This document shows, in pieces, positions 53,516 to 62,225 of a stretch of 64,000 nt of DNA (within the stretch, counting starts at the first letter, position 1; each line of letters opens with the position of its first letter). A model generated the notes under the pieces. The model was given only the letters and a program-made list of their open reading frames with translations. It made no database searches and was not told the origin of the DNA. The stretch covers positions 983,628 through 1,047,627 of the forward strand of contig NZ_JAPVBI010000002.1 of assembly GCF_026967925.1 (NCBI RefSeq), in the 5' to 3' direction. This stretch comes from Modestobacter sp. VKM Ac-2985 (lineage in GTDB: Bacteria > Actinomycetota > Actinomycetes > Mycobacteriales > Geodermatophilaceae). Made by a program: the position numbers and the translations under genes.

Positions 53516-54956
53516 GCCCCTTCGCGGCCGTCTCGAGGGGTTGCGTCGACCTCCCGTCGTGGGCGGTCTCGTGGTCTTCGCCACCGTGCTCGTCGGCCAC
53601 CTCGCCAGTCCCATGGCGGTGAGCGCAGACTCGCTGCGGGCGGTGTTCGTGGGCGTGGCCATGCTCCGCCGCGGTGAACTCGACTTACAGGGCTTCTCGC
53701 CGGCCTGGACCATGGGGACCGATTTCGGCATCGTCCGGGCGGGCGGTGCCTGGCTTCCCTTCTTCCCGTGGGCGCCGTCTCTGTTCGTCGTGCCCCTCCT
53801 CGCGGTGGCCGACGTCCTCCTGCGAGCCACCGGCGGGGGGAGCATCGAAGACCGGTTGAGCGTGTCGTACACCCAGTGGCCCTTCGAGGTGGCCAGCATG
53901 AGCCTGGTCGTCGCCCTCACCGCGATGGTCGTCCACGCCATCGCGCGCGCCAGGCTCGCAGCCCTGCCCGCCCGGCGCCGTGAGGTCGTTGCGGTGGTGG
54001 TCGCACTGGTCTTCGCCTTCGGTACCTCCGCCTGGTCGACGAGCAGTCGCTCACTGTGGCAGCACGGACCAGCCATGCTCTTCTCCTGCTTGGCACTGCT
54101 CGGCGCCGTCAAGCTGGAGGCGGCGGGGACCCGAGCGCGATGGCCGGCGCTGTTGCTCGGCGCCTCTGCGGCCTCGGCCTTCGCCATGCGGCCGACGAGC
54201 TCTCTGTTGATCATCGCGCTGGGCCTCTGGCTGTTGGCCCGTCGCCCGGCTGCGATCGGCTGGGCAGTGCTGGGCGGGACTGTGGTGACCAGCCTCTTCG
54301 TGGCCGTGAACCTGTCCCAGTACGGACAGGTGCTGCCGGGGTACTTCCTGCCGGGCGACACCGAGTTCGGCGCCGCGCGTGGCGATCTGTCGCAGGCGCT
54401 GCTGTCCAACCTGGTGAGCCCCGCCCGCGGACTGCTGGTGTTCAGTCCGGTGCTGCTGCTGGCCTTCGCGGGGCTCGCGCTGCGCGTGCGCCGTCGGGAG
54501 TGGGACCTGCTGGACCTCAGTTGTCTCGGGCTCGTGGTGGCGCACTGGGTGCTGGTGTCGTCCTTTGCCGACTGGTGGGGTGGGTACTCCTACGGTTCTC
54601 GGTTCATGTCGGATGTCATCCCGCCGATGGTGCTGCTCAGCCTGCCGGCGGTGGCCTGGCTCACCCAGCCGCGGCCGCCGGGCGCATCCCGCCGGGCCGT
54701 CGTGGCCACCGCGCGGGTGGCGACGGCAGTGCTGGTGGTGGTCAGCGTGGCAGTGCACGCGGAGGGCGCCATCACCCGTTCTTCCTGGTGCTGGAACAGC
54801 CTCCCTGCTGACGTCAACCTGCACCCAGAGCGTCTCTGGGACTGGTCGGATGCGCAGGTCACTGCCGGGGTGCGGGGCATCGCGACCAACGGCTGGGCAG
54901 CCGAGACGGTCCGGGGAGGGACGGCCCAGCACGGCTGTGAGGGACTGGCCCGGTGA
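53511..54956 (+). CDS. Polytopic membrane protein, possible GT-C-type glycosyltransferase
   Basis: This 481-aa protein has about ten hydrophobic segments. The first extracellular loop carries acidic residues ([23 protein letters not shown]), and a later region has [14 protein letters not shown], an aromatic/Arg loop seen in some polyprenyl-sugar-dependent GT-C proteins. A last Cys-containing hydrophilic tail ends in HGCEGLAR. I do not recognise a defined family, so sugar transfer to a surface protein or glycan is inference. The GTG start overlaps the gmd stop (GTGA). The secreted propeller-repeat gene follows 154 bp later. Confidence 0.75.
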   Translation: MRPLRGRLEGLRRPPVVGGLVVFATVLVGHLASPMAVSADSLRAVFVGVAMLRRGELDLQGFSPAWTMGTDFGIVRAGGAWLPFFPWAPSLFVVPLLAVADVLLRATGGGSIEDRLSVSYTQWPFEVASMSLVVALTAMVVHAIARARLAALPARRREVVAVVVALVFAFGTSAWSTSSRSLWQHGPAMLFSCLALLGAVKLEAAGTRARWPALLLGASAASAFAMRPTSSLLIIALGLWLLARRPAAIGWAVLGGTVVTSLFVAVNLSQYGQVLPGYFLPGDTEFGAARGDLSQALLSNLVSPARGLLVFSPVLLLAFAGLALRVRRREWDLLDLSCLGLVVAHWVLVSSFADWWGGYSYGSRFMSDVIPPMVLLSLPAVAWLTQPRPPGASRRAVVATARVATAVLVVVSVAVHAEGAITRSSWCWNSLPADVNLHPERLWDWSDAQVTAGVRGIATNGWAAETVRGGTAQHGCEGLAR

Positions 54957-55110
54957 CCCGCCCTCCTGGTCCGACCCATGAGCCGCCCGGCGGGTGGAGG
55001 GTCCAGGGGTCACGGTCGGTCCGGCCACGGCCGATGGAGGAGGTCGACCCAGTCGCGTGGTCCTGGCGGCCGCCGGCCGTGGGCCGGCGAACGACCTCCC
55101 AGGAGCCGTC

Positions 55111-57414
55111 ATGAAGTGTGCCCGGATGTCGGTGGTCGCCATGCTCGCGATGGCGATGGTCCTCAGCATCGTGAACGCGCGACCGGGGACCGCCGAGGCC
55201 GCGCCGAGCTACCCGACAGCGTGGACCATCCCGGCGGCGGCCACGCACAACTCCTCGGCCGCAGTGGGCGACCTCCCCGCCGGGCGGGTGATCATCGCCG
55301 CGGACATGGCGGGCACTCTCCGGGCCATCCGGCCGGACGGATCGATCCTGTGGGCGGCCGGCGTCGACCCGGACCCCGGCCGAGTGGCCGCGGTCGAGAG
55401 CTCGCCCGCCATCGGTGACCTGGACGGCGACGGCCGCAACGAGGTGGTGGTCGGCGCCGGCGCGATCGACCCGCGGGATCGCCCGCAGAACGGTGGCGTC
55501 GTCGCCTTCAACTCCGACGGGACGACGAAGTGGCGCTTCCGCACCGGGGACACGCTCAACGTCTACACCGGTGGACCGCCGGACGGGTTGAGCGACGGCG
55601 TCATCGCGACACCAGCGATCGGCGACGTGGACGGAGACGGGGTCAACGACGTGGTGTTCGCTGCGTTGGACCACTACGTCTACGCACTGCGCGGCTCCGA
55701 CGGCGCGATGATCCCCGGCTTCCCGTTCGACAACGTCGACACCGTCTTCTCGTCCCCGGCGCTCTACGACATCGACGGAGACGGACGGCTCGAGGTGTTG
55801 ATCGGCGGAGACGCGACGCCCAACCCACCGGCGGGGCTCTTCTTCCGCGGTACGTTCCGAGCGCTGGACCATGCCAACGGCCAGGTGCGTCAGGCCTGGA
55901 TGCGGACGTTCGACGACATCGTCCTGGCGAGCCCCGCGATCGGCGACATCAACGGGGATGGGCGGCCCGAGGCCGTGTTCTCCACCGGCGGCTTCTACAA
56001 CGACTCGGTGGACAGTCGGCGGATATGGGCGGTGCACCTCGAGGACGGCAGCCTCACCCCGGGGTGGCCGCAGACCACCGAGGGCCTGCTGGCCACCTCG
56101 GTCGCGCTCGGCGACGTCGTCCCGGGGGACGCCGGCCGGCCGGAAGTCGTCATCGGGGATCGCAGCGGCGCCGTGTACGCCTTCCGAGGCACCGGGCAGC
56201 GAGCCTGGAAGACCTTTCCCGGTCCGCGTGGCGACAACGGCAACGGATACGACGGGGGCCCGACCATCGGGGACCTCGACGGGGACGGCGACCAGGACGT
56301 GGCCATCGGTTACGGGCTGGGTGGCGCGCTCCTCCTCAACGGCTCCACCGGCGCCCTGCTGGCGGCGGTCGGCGGCACTCTCCACGCCTCAGTGGGCGCG
56401 CCAGCGATCGCGGACTTCGGCAGCGCGGGCGGGCGCCAGTTGATCGTCCTCGGTTGGGCGCCGGCCGTGCCGGGCTTCACGTCGGGGCAGATCACCTCCA
56501 TCGTCCTGCCAGCCACCGGGGCGGCCAGTGACTGGCCGCTGTTCCGTAAGGGCGAACGCAGGCTGGGCGGGCCGCTCACCGGCGGCAATCCGATCCCCCC
56601 GGGCTTCTGCGCGCGGAACTCGAACCCCCCTGCCAGTCCGTCACCGGCTGCGGGTGCGGGCTACTCGGTGTTGGCACGCGGCGGGGGCCTCTTCTCGTAC
56701 GGTCGCAGCGCGTTCTTCGGCGCGCCAGCGGGCACCCGGCTCCCGCTGCCGTCTGGTGCGATGGTGCTCCGCCCGCAGGGGGACGGCTACTGGGTGGCGG
56801 GACCCGGCGGCGCCGTCCAGGACTTCGGGGCGGCCCGGTGGTACGGGGACGCCCGGGGACTCGGTGGCGCCTCGCCGGTCGCGGCCATCATGAGCAGCCC
56901 TTCCGGGAAGGGTTACTGGCTCGTCACCGCGGACGGAGCCGTCTTCTCCTTCGGTGACGCACCGTTCCTCGGCTCCCTCGGGTCGGTGGGCGTCCGCTCG
57001 ACCTCCCCGGTGGTCGACGCCTCTGTCACGGACAGCGGGGGCGGCTACTACCTCGTCACTGCCAATGGTGCGGTCTTCACCTTCGGGGATGCCGTCTTCC
57101 GCGGCGCTGCGACGGCGTTGTCGGACCCGGTCACCTCGGTCGCCGTCAGCCCGGACGGGCGTGGGTACTGGTTGCTGGCTCGTGACGGTGGGATCTTCTC
57201 CTTCGGCGTGCCTTACGCCGGGAGCATCGCCGGCTTGGGCACGTGCGCCGTGTCGGACGCCGGCGTGGAGCTGGTCCCGACCGCCACCGGTGCCGGCTAC
57301 TGGGTGGTCACCGAGCACGGCGGCGTGTTCACCTTCGGCGACGCGCCCTTCCACGGAGCCCCCGTGGGCCCGCTGGGCACCGACGTGGTGACGGACGTGG
57401 TCCGGTGGGGATGA
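55111..57414 (+). CDS. Secreted FG-GAP/VCBS beta-propeller protein with C-terminal YW-repeat domain
   Basis: This 767-aa protein has a signal peptide (cleavage near residue 30, TAEA). Residues 40-510 hold at least five FG-GAP/calcium-binding loops (GDLDGDGRNEVVV, GDVDGDGVNDVVF, YDIDGDGRLEVLI, GDINGDGRPEAVF, GDLDGDGDQDVAI) forming a beta propeller. Residues 515-767 carry six repeats of about 40 residues with GYWLVTADGAVFSFGDA-type cores, probably a second propeller. There is no anchor. ATG 55111 follows AGGAG; an in-frame extension to 54994 lacks a signal peptide. Function is unknown; a surface or matrix-binding role fits the locus. Confidence 0.82.
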   Translation: MKCARMSVVAMLAMAMVLSIVNARPGTAEAAPSYPTAWTIPAAATHNSSAAVGDLPAGRVIIAADMAGTLRAIRPDGSILWAAGVDPDPGRVAAVESSPAIGDLDGDGRNEVVVGAGAIDPRDRPQNGGVVAFNSDGTTKWRFRTGDTLNVYTGGPPDGLSDGVIATPAIGDVDGDGVNDVVFAALDHYVYALRGSDGAMIPGFPFDNVDTVFSSPALYDIDGDGRLEVLIGGDATPNPPAGLFFRGTFRALDHANGQVRQAWMRTFDDIVLASPAIGDINGDGRPEAVFSTGGFYNDSVDSRRIWAVHLEDGSLTPGWPQTTEGLLATSVALGDVVPGDAGRPEVVIGDRSGAVYAFRGTGQRAWKTFPGPRGDNGNGYDGGPTIGDLDGDGDQDVAIGYGLGGALLLNGSTGALLAAVGGTLHASVGAPAIADFGSAGGRQLIVLGWAPAVPGFTSGQITSIVLPATGAASDWPLFRKGERRLGGPLTGGNPIPPGFCARNSNPPASPSPAAGAGYSVLARGGGLFSYGRSAFFGAPAGTRLPLPSGAMVLRPQGDGYWVAGPGGAVQDFGAARWYGDARGLGGASPVAAIMSSPSGKGYWLVTADGAVFSFGDAPFLGSLGSVGVRSTSPVVDASVTDSGGGYYLVTANGAVFTFGDAVFRGAATALSDPVTSVAVSPDGRGYWLLARDGGIFSFGVPYAGSIAGLGTCAVSDAGVELVPTATGAGYWVVTEHGGVFTFGDAPFHGAPVGPLGTDVVTDVVRWG

Positions 57415-57723
57415 GCGCCCGGGCTCGGTGGTCCGGGGCCGGGGCGCGCGGGCGGCGCCGGTTGGACCGCGGCGGAGTCTCCTCGTCGCCGCGCCGGCCC
57501 GGGCGTGCGGCGCCCCGTTCGTGGCCAGTGCCGTGCTGACGAGCGGTGATCGGTGTCGTCGATGTGTTCCGGGTCCTGCGGGCACCCGGGCTCATCGCGC
57601 GCGGTGCGGTCCGGCCGTGGGGGCGGCGTCCGGGCGACGGGGAACGGCTCCGTAGGCCGCTCGGTCAGTTGCCGTCGGGGTTGGCCCGGGTGACCTCGTT
57701 GCACCCTGACGACTGGTGAGGCC
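57415..57723. other. Convergent spacer, no gene seen
   Basis: This 309-bp stretch lies between two convergent genes. The only structures seen are a weak hairpin (CCGGGT/ACCCGG, 57569-57589) and a 12-bp palindrome GTGAGGCCTCAC (57716-57727) over the stop of the minus-strand gene. Short open frames look random. Confidence 0.5.
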
Positions 57724-58827
57724 TCACAGCCCCAGGAGCGAGGGATCGATCCCGAGGGGCAGGGGGGTGTTGCCGGAGACGATGACGAACGTCGGTGTCA
57801 ACAGCACCAACCACGTGTCCGGGCGTCGCAACCAGGTGCTCACCGAGGTCTCGTCGAGAGCGAGCCGGACGCAGAGGAGCACCAGCAGGGGGAAGGAGAT
57901 CAGCACCATGACCCGCGTGTGATCGGCGCTCACGATCCCGATCCCGAGCACCAGGGCTGCGGCGAGCAGTCCGCGGACCCGCAGTCCGCGCGGAGCGGAC
58001 GCCCAGACCGCAGGCAGCCGCCGGAGGAGCGGCACCCACAGGCCGCCGAGGACGGTCCACACGATCACGGGCGCCAGCAACGCGAAGCTGGTGAGGACGA
58101 GCCGCTGCATGTCCGGGTCCGTCAGGAACGAGGCGCGTGACCCGTTGGCCGCGCCGGCGGATCGCAGGTACAGCTCGAGGGCCACCTTGCCCCCGAGGGC
58201 GCCGACGAGGAGGGCGATCGGCCGGACGCGCAGCGCCAGCCCCTTGGTCAGCTCGGGGAGCAGCGCCAGCAGCACGACGCTGACGACGAACTGTTCGAAG
58301 TTCTGCACGCCGCCGAGGAAGGCCACGGCTCCCTGCAGCCACGGATTGCGGCCGAGGACCAGGAGGAGCAGGACCCACACGAACACGGAGAAGGCGTCGT
58401 ACATGCCGATCCACTCGAGGAGCACGGCCGTGACCGGTGACACCACCAGGAGGCAGACCGCGATGGCTCCCCGCTGGATGCCCAGGCGACGGACCAGCCA
58501 GCCGGCCAGGACCAGTCCAGACAGCAGGAGGACGGCGAGGTGCAGGACGAGGAACCGGTCCGTGCCCGTCCAGCCCAGTGCGTGGTAGAGAGCCTGGCCC
58601 AGCGCTTGACGGAGGACGTACGCCTGCTCAGGGGGGAGGGGGGCCAGTGGCCAGGCCCGGGCGATCCCCTCGAAGCCCTCGATGTTCATGAGCTTCCCCG
58701 GACCCACCCGCCAGATGACGAGGAGACTCACGGCCAGCACGGTGATGCCCGCGAGGATCCGGGAGTCGGGCCTGCCGCCGTGGGTCGACGACGGGGGTCC
58801 TGACTCGGGTCGGTCGAGGAGGGTCAC
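57724..58827 (-). CDS. Polytopic membrane protein of unknown function
   Basis: This 367-aa protein has about nine hydrophobic segments. The first (ILAGITVLAVSLLVIWRVG) is followed by a loop with NIEGFEGIARAW. Acidic and aromatic residues sit after other segments (LLEWIGMYDAFSVFVW; GGVQNFEQFVV). It resembles the polytopic proteins of unknown function common in actinobacterial glycan loci, but I recognise no named family. The GTG start at 58827 follows GAGGAG on the minus strand; a much longer in-frame frame runs antisense through gmd copy 2 and is not real. It stands alone and divergent from gmd copy 2. Confidence 0.75.
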   Translation of the reverse strand: MTLLDRPESGPPSSTHGGRPDSRILAGITVLAVSLLVIWRVGPGKLMNIEGFEGIARAWPLAPLPPEQAYVLRQALGQALYHALGWTGTDRFLVLHLAVLLLSGLVLAGWLVRRLGIQRGAIAVCLLVVSPVTAVLLEWIGMYDAFSVFVWVLLLLVLGRNPWLQGAVAFLGGVQNFEQFVVSVVLLALLPELTKGLALRVRPIALLVGALGGKVALELYLRSAGAANGSRASFLTDPDMQRLVLTSFALLAPVIVWTVLGGLWVPLLRRLPAVWASAPRGLRVRGLLAAALVLGIGIVSADHTRVMVLISFPLLVLLCVRLALDETSVSTWLRRPDTWLVLLTPTFVIVSGNTPLPLGIDPSLLGL

Positions 58828-58929
58828 GGGCCGGACGATACCGACGGGAGGGTGTCGATCGGGCCGGGATGCCGGGGGCGGGGCACCTTTCGTCACAGCG
58901 GCCACGGGCGCCCCAGGCGTCCGCTCGGA

Positions 58930-58956
58930 GGCCCCGCCCGCCGCGTGGGCGGGGCC
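58930..58956. promoter_or_regulatory. 10-bp inverted repeat upstream of gmd copy 2, possible operator or terminator
   Basis: GGCCCCGCCC at 58930-58939 pairs perfectly with 58947-58956 across seven bases. The right arm ends nine bases before the -10 hexamer of gmd copy 2, so it covers the -35 position. Confidence 0.55.
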
Positions 58957-58965
58957 GATGCCCTC

Positions 58966-58971
58966 TAGGCT
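58966..58971 (+). promoter_or_regulatory. -10 element of gmd copy 2 (TAGGCT)
   Basis: TAGGCT lies 33 bases before the ATG, followed by a GAGGGACGAAGGACAC leader with a good ribosome binding site. Copy 1 lacks this promoter and leader. Confidence 0.5.
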
Positions 58972-58997
58972 GGCCGCGATCTGCAACCGAGGGACGA

Positions 58998-59992
58998 AGG
59001 ACACATGAAGCGCGCACTCATCACCGGCATCACCGGTCAGGACGGTCTGTACCTGTCCGAGCTGCTGCTGTCGAAGGGCTATGAGGTCTACGGCCTCATC
59101 CGGGGGCAGAACAACCCGAAGCTCGACCTGGTCCGTCAGACCGTGCCGGACGTGAAGCTGCTGACCGGTGACATCACCGACCTGTCCAGCCTCATCCGGG
59201 CCTTCTCCGAGGCTCAGCCCGACGAGGTCTACAACCTGGGCGCCATCTCCTTCGTGGCGTACTCCTGGGAGAACGCCCGGCTGACGTCGGACGTCACCGG
59301 CATCGGTGTGCTGAACATGCTGGAGGCGACCCGGCTCTACGCCGGCAGCGACCTGTCGAAGGTGCGCTTCTACCAGGCGTCGAGCTCGGAGATGTTCGGC
59401 AAGGTGCAGGACGTCCCGCAGCGGGAGAGCACCTTGCTGTGGCCGCGGTCGCCGTACGGCGTGGCCAAGGTGTACGGCCACTACATGACGATCAACTACC
59501 GCGAGTCCTACGGCATGCACGCCAGCTCCGGCATCCTGTTCAACCACGAGTCGCCCCGCCGCGGCCCGGAGTTCGTCACCCGCAAGGTCACCCAGGCCGT
59601 GGCGCGCATCTCCCTGGGCCTGCAGGAGAGCATCGCGCTGGGCAACCTGGACGCCAAGCGTGACTGGGGCTTCGCCGGTGACTACGTCGACGCGATGTGG
59701 CGGATGGTGCAGCAGGACGAGGCCGATGACTACGTGGTCGCGACCGGTGAGACGCACTCCATCCGGGAGCTGCTGGAGATCGCCTTCGCCCACGTGGGCA
59801 TCGAGGACTGGTCGGGCAAGGTGTTCCAGGACCCGCGGTTCTTCCGCCCCGCCGAGGTCGACCTGCTCATCGGTGACCCGGCCAAGGCCAAGGAGAAGCT
59901 GGGCTGGACGCCGCAGGTCGGGTTCGAGGAGCTGGTCCGGATGATGGTCGACTCGGACCTGGCCCAGCAGAAGGAGCTCGCGGGCCGGTGAG
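58998..59992 (+). repeat. Direct repeat, copy 2 of a 995-bp duplication
   Basis: It matches 52521-53515 at 993 of 995 positions, with the differences at 59955 and 59980. Copy spacing is 6,477 bp, start to start. Confidence 0.95.
59005..59991 (+). CDS. gmd: GDP-mannose 4,6-dehydratase, copy 2
   Basis: This 328-aa protein is identical to copy 1 except for Ala in place of Thr at the third residue from the end. Ser at codon 317 is synonymous (TCG versus TCC). All motifs are the same: the ITGITGQDG loop, [19 protein letters not shown] and [16 protein letters not shown]. The stop overlaps the GTG of a third, diverged family member. Its upstream region, with a -10 hexamer and an inverted repeat, is unrelated to that of copy 1, so the two copies are probably regulated differently. 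Confidence 0.95.
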   Translation: MKRALITGITGQDGLYLSELLLSKGYEVYGLIRGQNNPKLDLVRQTVPDVKLLTGDITDLSSLIRAFSEAQPDEVYNLGAISFVAYSWENARLTSDVTGIGVLNMLEATRLYAGSDLSKVRFYQASSSEMFGKVQDVPQRESTLLWPRSPYGVAKVYGHYMTINYRESYGMHASSGILFNHESPRRGPEFVTRKVTQAVARISLGLQESIALGNLDAKRDWGFAGDYVDAMWRMVQQDEADDYVVATGETHSIRELLEIAFAHVGIEDWSGKVFQDPRFFRPAEVDLLIGDPAKAKEKLGWTPQVGFEELVRMMVDSDLAQQKELAGR

Positions 59993-60974
59993 CCCGGTCC
60001 GTGCGCTCGTCACCGGGGCGACGGGGCAGGACGGCAGCTACCTCGTCGAGCAACTGCTCGCCGAGGGCGTCGAGGTGCACGCCGTGGTCCGCGGTCAGGA
60101 GCCGGGCGGTCGTCCGTCCGGACACCTCCCCGACGGGGTGCACGTGCACACCGCCGACCTGCTGGCCGGTGAGCGGCTCGAGGCCGTCGTCGCCGAGGTG
60201 GAGCCGGACGAGCTCTACAACCTCGGTGGGCTGAGCTCGGTCGCGCTGTCCTGGCAGGAGCCGGCGCTCACCGCCCAGGTGAGCGGGGTGGCGGTCGGCC
60301 GGCTGCTGCAGGCCTCGCACGATCTGCAGGAGCGCACCGGTCGCCCGGTGCGCTTCGTGCAGGCGTCCAGCGCCGAGGTGTTCGGTCACGCCGACCAGGT
60401 CCCGCAGGACGAGACCACCCCGGTGCGCCCGATCACCCCCTATGGGGCTGCCAAGGCCTACGGCCACCTGCTGGTCGGGGTCTACCGGGCGCGGGGGCTG
60501 CACGCGTCCAGCTGCATCCTCTACAACCACGAGTCGCCGCGGCGTCCGGAGACGTTCGTGACCCGCAAGGTCACCGCCGCCGCAGCCCGGATCGCCCGCG
60601 GTCAGCAGGACGAGCTGGCGATGGGCAACCTGGACGCCCGTCGGGACTGGGGATGGGCGCCGGACTACGTCGCGGCGATGGTCCTCGCGGCGCGGGCCGA
60701 CGAGGGCCGGGACTACGTCGTGGCGACCGGGGTGGGGCACAGCGTCCGGGAGTTCGTGGCCGCGGCCTTCCGCGCCGCGGGCATCGACGACTGGGAGCGG
60801 CACGTCACCCTCGACCCGCGCTTCGCCCGGCCGTCGGACGCGCCGGAGCAGCTCGGGGACGCCTCGCGCGCCCGGGAGCTGCTCGGGTGGGCGCCCACGG
60901 TGCCCTTCGAGGAGATCGTCGCCCGGATGGTCGAGACGGACCTGGCGCTGACCGCGGAGCGCCCTCCGGGCTGA
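59988..60974 (+). CDS. GDP-mannose 4,6-dehydratase family protein (diverged paralogue)
   Basis: This 328-aa extended SDR has [17 protein letters not shown] (NADP loop), [33 protein letters not shown] with Tyr and Lys, and [18 protein letters not shown]. The family assignment is sure, but sequence differs widely from the two gmd copies. It could be a second 4,6-dehydratase with another acceptor or an epimerase/reductase acting on the 4-keto product; GDP-6-deoxy-4-keto-mannose reductase is not otherwise present in the window. The GTG start overlaps the gmd copy 2 stop. A hairpin overlaps its own stop codon. Confidence 0.85.
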   Translation: MSPVRALVTGATGQDGSYLVEQLLAEGVEVHAVVRGQEPGGRPSGHLPDGVHVHTADLLAGERLEAVVAEVEPDELYNLGGLSSVALSWQEPALTAQVSGVAVGRLLQASHDLQERTGRPVRFVQASSAEVFGHADQVPQDETTPVRPITPYGAAKAYGHLLVGVYRARGLHASSCILYNHESPRRPETFVTRKVTAAAARIARGQQDELAMGNLDARRDWGWAPDYVAAMVLAARADEGRDYVVATGVGHSVREFVAAAFRAAGIDDWERHVTLDPRFARPSDAPEQLGDASRARELLGWAPTVPFEEIVARMVETDLALTAERPPG

Positions 60975-60991
60975 CCCGTTCGACGGGTCAG
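60971..60991. terminator. Bidirectional terminator overlapping two stop codons
   Basis: CTGACCCGT and its complement ACGGGTCAG (9-bp stem) enclose TCG. The left arm contains the TGA of the plus-strand gene and the right arm contains the stop of the minus-strand glycosyltransferase gene. Confidence 0.75.
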
Positions 60992-62109
60992 CGGGGCCCG
61001 TCGGCCGCTGCCCGGGACAGCACGGCCGCGGTCTGGTCCGCCGTCCGGGACCAGTCCAGGTCTGCTGCCCGGGCGAGCGAGCCGGTGCGCAGCACCTCCC
61101 GGCGTGTCGGGTCAGCGGCCTCCGCCAGTCCGCGGGCGACGTCGGCGGGATCGCGCGGTTCCACGAGGACGGCGGCGCCACCGGCGGCCTCCTCGGTCGC
61201 GGTCCCCGACGACGTGACGACGGGGACCCCGTGCGCCATCGCCTCGGTCACCGGCAGCCCGTACCCCTCGCGGAGGGACGGGTAGCAGAACAGCAGGGCG
61301 CCGGCGTAGGCCGCGTCCAGCTCGGTGCGCGGGAGCCGCCCGAGGACGCGGACCCGGTCGGTGGGCACCCGGCGCAGTCGCGCGGTCTCCGGGCCCCAGC
61401 CCTCGGGGCCGACGAGGACCAGGTCGACGTCCAGGCCGGTGCCGGTGGCGAACTGCTCGAAGGCCTGCACGAGCACGGGCAGGTTCTTCCGCGGCTCGCG
61501 CGTGCCGGTCCACAGCACGTAGGGGCGGGTCAGCCCGTGTCGTGCGCGGAACCGCGCCACGTCCTCGGGTGTGGTGTGCACCGGTCGCACGCCGTGCGGC
61601 ACGACGGTGATGCGGGCGGGGTCGATGCCCTGCTCGACGCACTCCGCGCGGGTGGCGTGCGAGGGCACGACGACTGCGGTGGCCTCCCGTCGGGTGATCT
61701 CCAGTCCCCGGCGGAAGAAGGCCGCGCCGTGCGCGGTGAAGTGCTCGGGGTCCTGCAGGAACGCCAGGTCGTGCACCGTCACCACGAGGGGCCGGCGCCG
61801 TCCGGGGATCGCCCAGGTCGTGGCGTGGACGACGTCCAGTCCGCGGTCCGGCCGTGGGCGGCGCGTGGACTGCCAGAGCTGGTAGAGCGCCCGCCGGGGC
61901 ACCGGGGAGCGCCGCAACGGGACGGGGAGGCGATCACCCTCGGGCGTCCGCCCGCCGTGGCGTGCGGTGAGTCCGGTCAGCCGCAGGTCCGCCCGCCCCG
62001 ACAGCTCGGTGAGCAGTTCGCGCACGTACGTGCCCGACCCGCCGGGTTGGGGCTGCCAGCACTGCTCGACCGTCATCCCGACGCGCAGCGGGCTCCGATC
62101 GGGGGCCAT
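60988..62109 (-). CDS. Glycosyltransferase family 4 protein
   Basis: This 373-aa GT-B enzyme begins MAPDRSPLRVGMTVEQCW and has PQPGGSGTYVREL, VVTVHDLAFLQDPEHF, VPSHATRAECVE, VLWTGTREPRKNLPVLVQAF and FCYPSLREGYGLPVTEAMAHGVPV. I chose ATG 62109 because AGGAG lies four bases upstream; ATG 62127 would add six residues but has no ribosome binding site. The start region is in an 18-bp inverted repeat. The sulfotransferase gene lies upstream on the same strand. Confidence 0.9.
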   Translation of the reverse strand: MAPDRSPLRVGMTVEQCWQPQPGGSGTYVRELLTELSGRADLRLTGLTARHGGRTPEGDRLPVPLRRSPVPRRALYQLWQSTRRPRPDRGLDVVHATTWAIPGRRRPLVVTVHDLAFLQDPEHFTAHGAAFFRRGLEITRREATAVVVPSHATRAECVEQGIDPARITVVPHGVRPVHTTPEDVARFRARHGLTRPYVLWTGTREPRKNLPVLVQAFEQFATGTGLDVDLVLVGPEGWGPETARLRRVPTDRVRVLGRLPRTELDAAYAGALLFCYPSLREGYGLPVTEAMAHGVPVVTSSGTATEEAAGGAAVLVEPRDPADVARGLAEAADPTRREVLRTGSLARAADLDWSRTADQTAAVLSRAAADGPR

Positions 62110-62140
62110 GACGCTCCTGCCTGTCATGGCCCCCGATCGG
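62095..62140 (-). promoter_or_regulatory. 18-bp-stem hairpin around the ribosome binding site of a GT gene
   Basis: CCGATCGGGGGCCATGAC at 62095-62112 has a perfect inverted copy at 62123-62140, ten bases apart. In the minus-strand mRNA the loop holds the AGGAG of the glycosyltransferase gene and the 3' arm holds the AUG and following codons. The stem would hide the start codon. The element could alternatively be a terminator for the sulfotransferase gene. Confidence 0.7.
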
Positions 62141-62225
62141 GAGCGGGGGCCTGGTGGTGACCGTGCTGGTGCGACGGACGCCCGAGCAGGCTACGTCGGC
62201 GGCCCGGCCACCAGCCCCCGAGCGG

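Noticed and set aside
57724-59793. A 689-aa minus-strand protein spanning the membrane protein and the antisense of gmd copy 2
   Set aside because: Only the part from GTG 58827 looks like protein; the rest is exactly the antisense frame also present opposite gmd copy 1.
52521-59992. Composite transposon or IS-mediated duplication
   Set aside because: No transposase, terminal inverted repeats or target-site duplication was found at either end of the gmd repeats.
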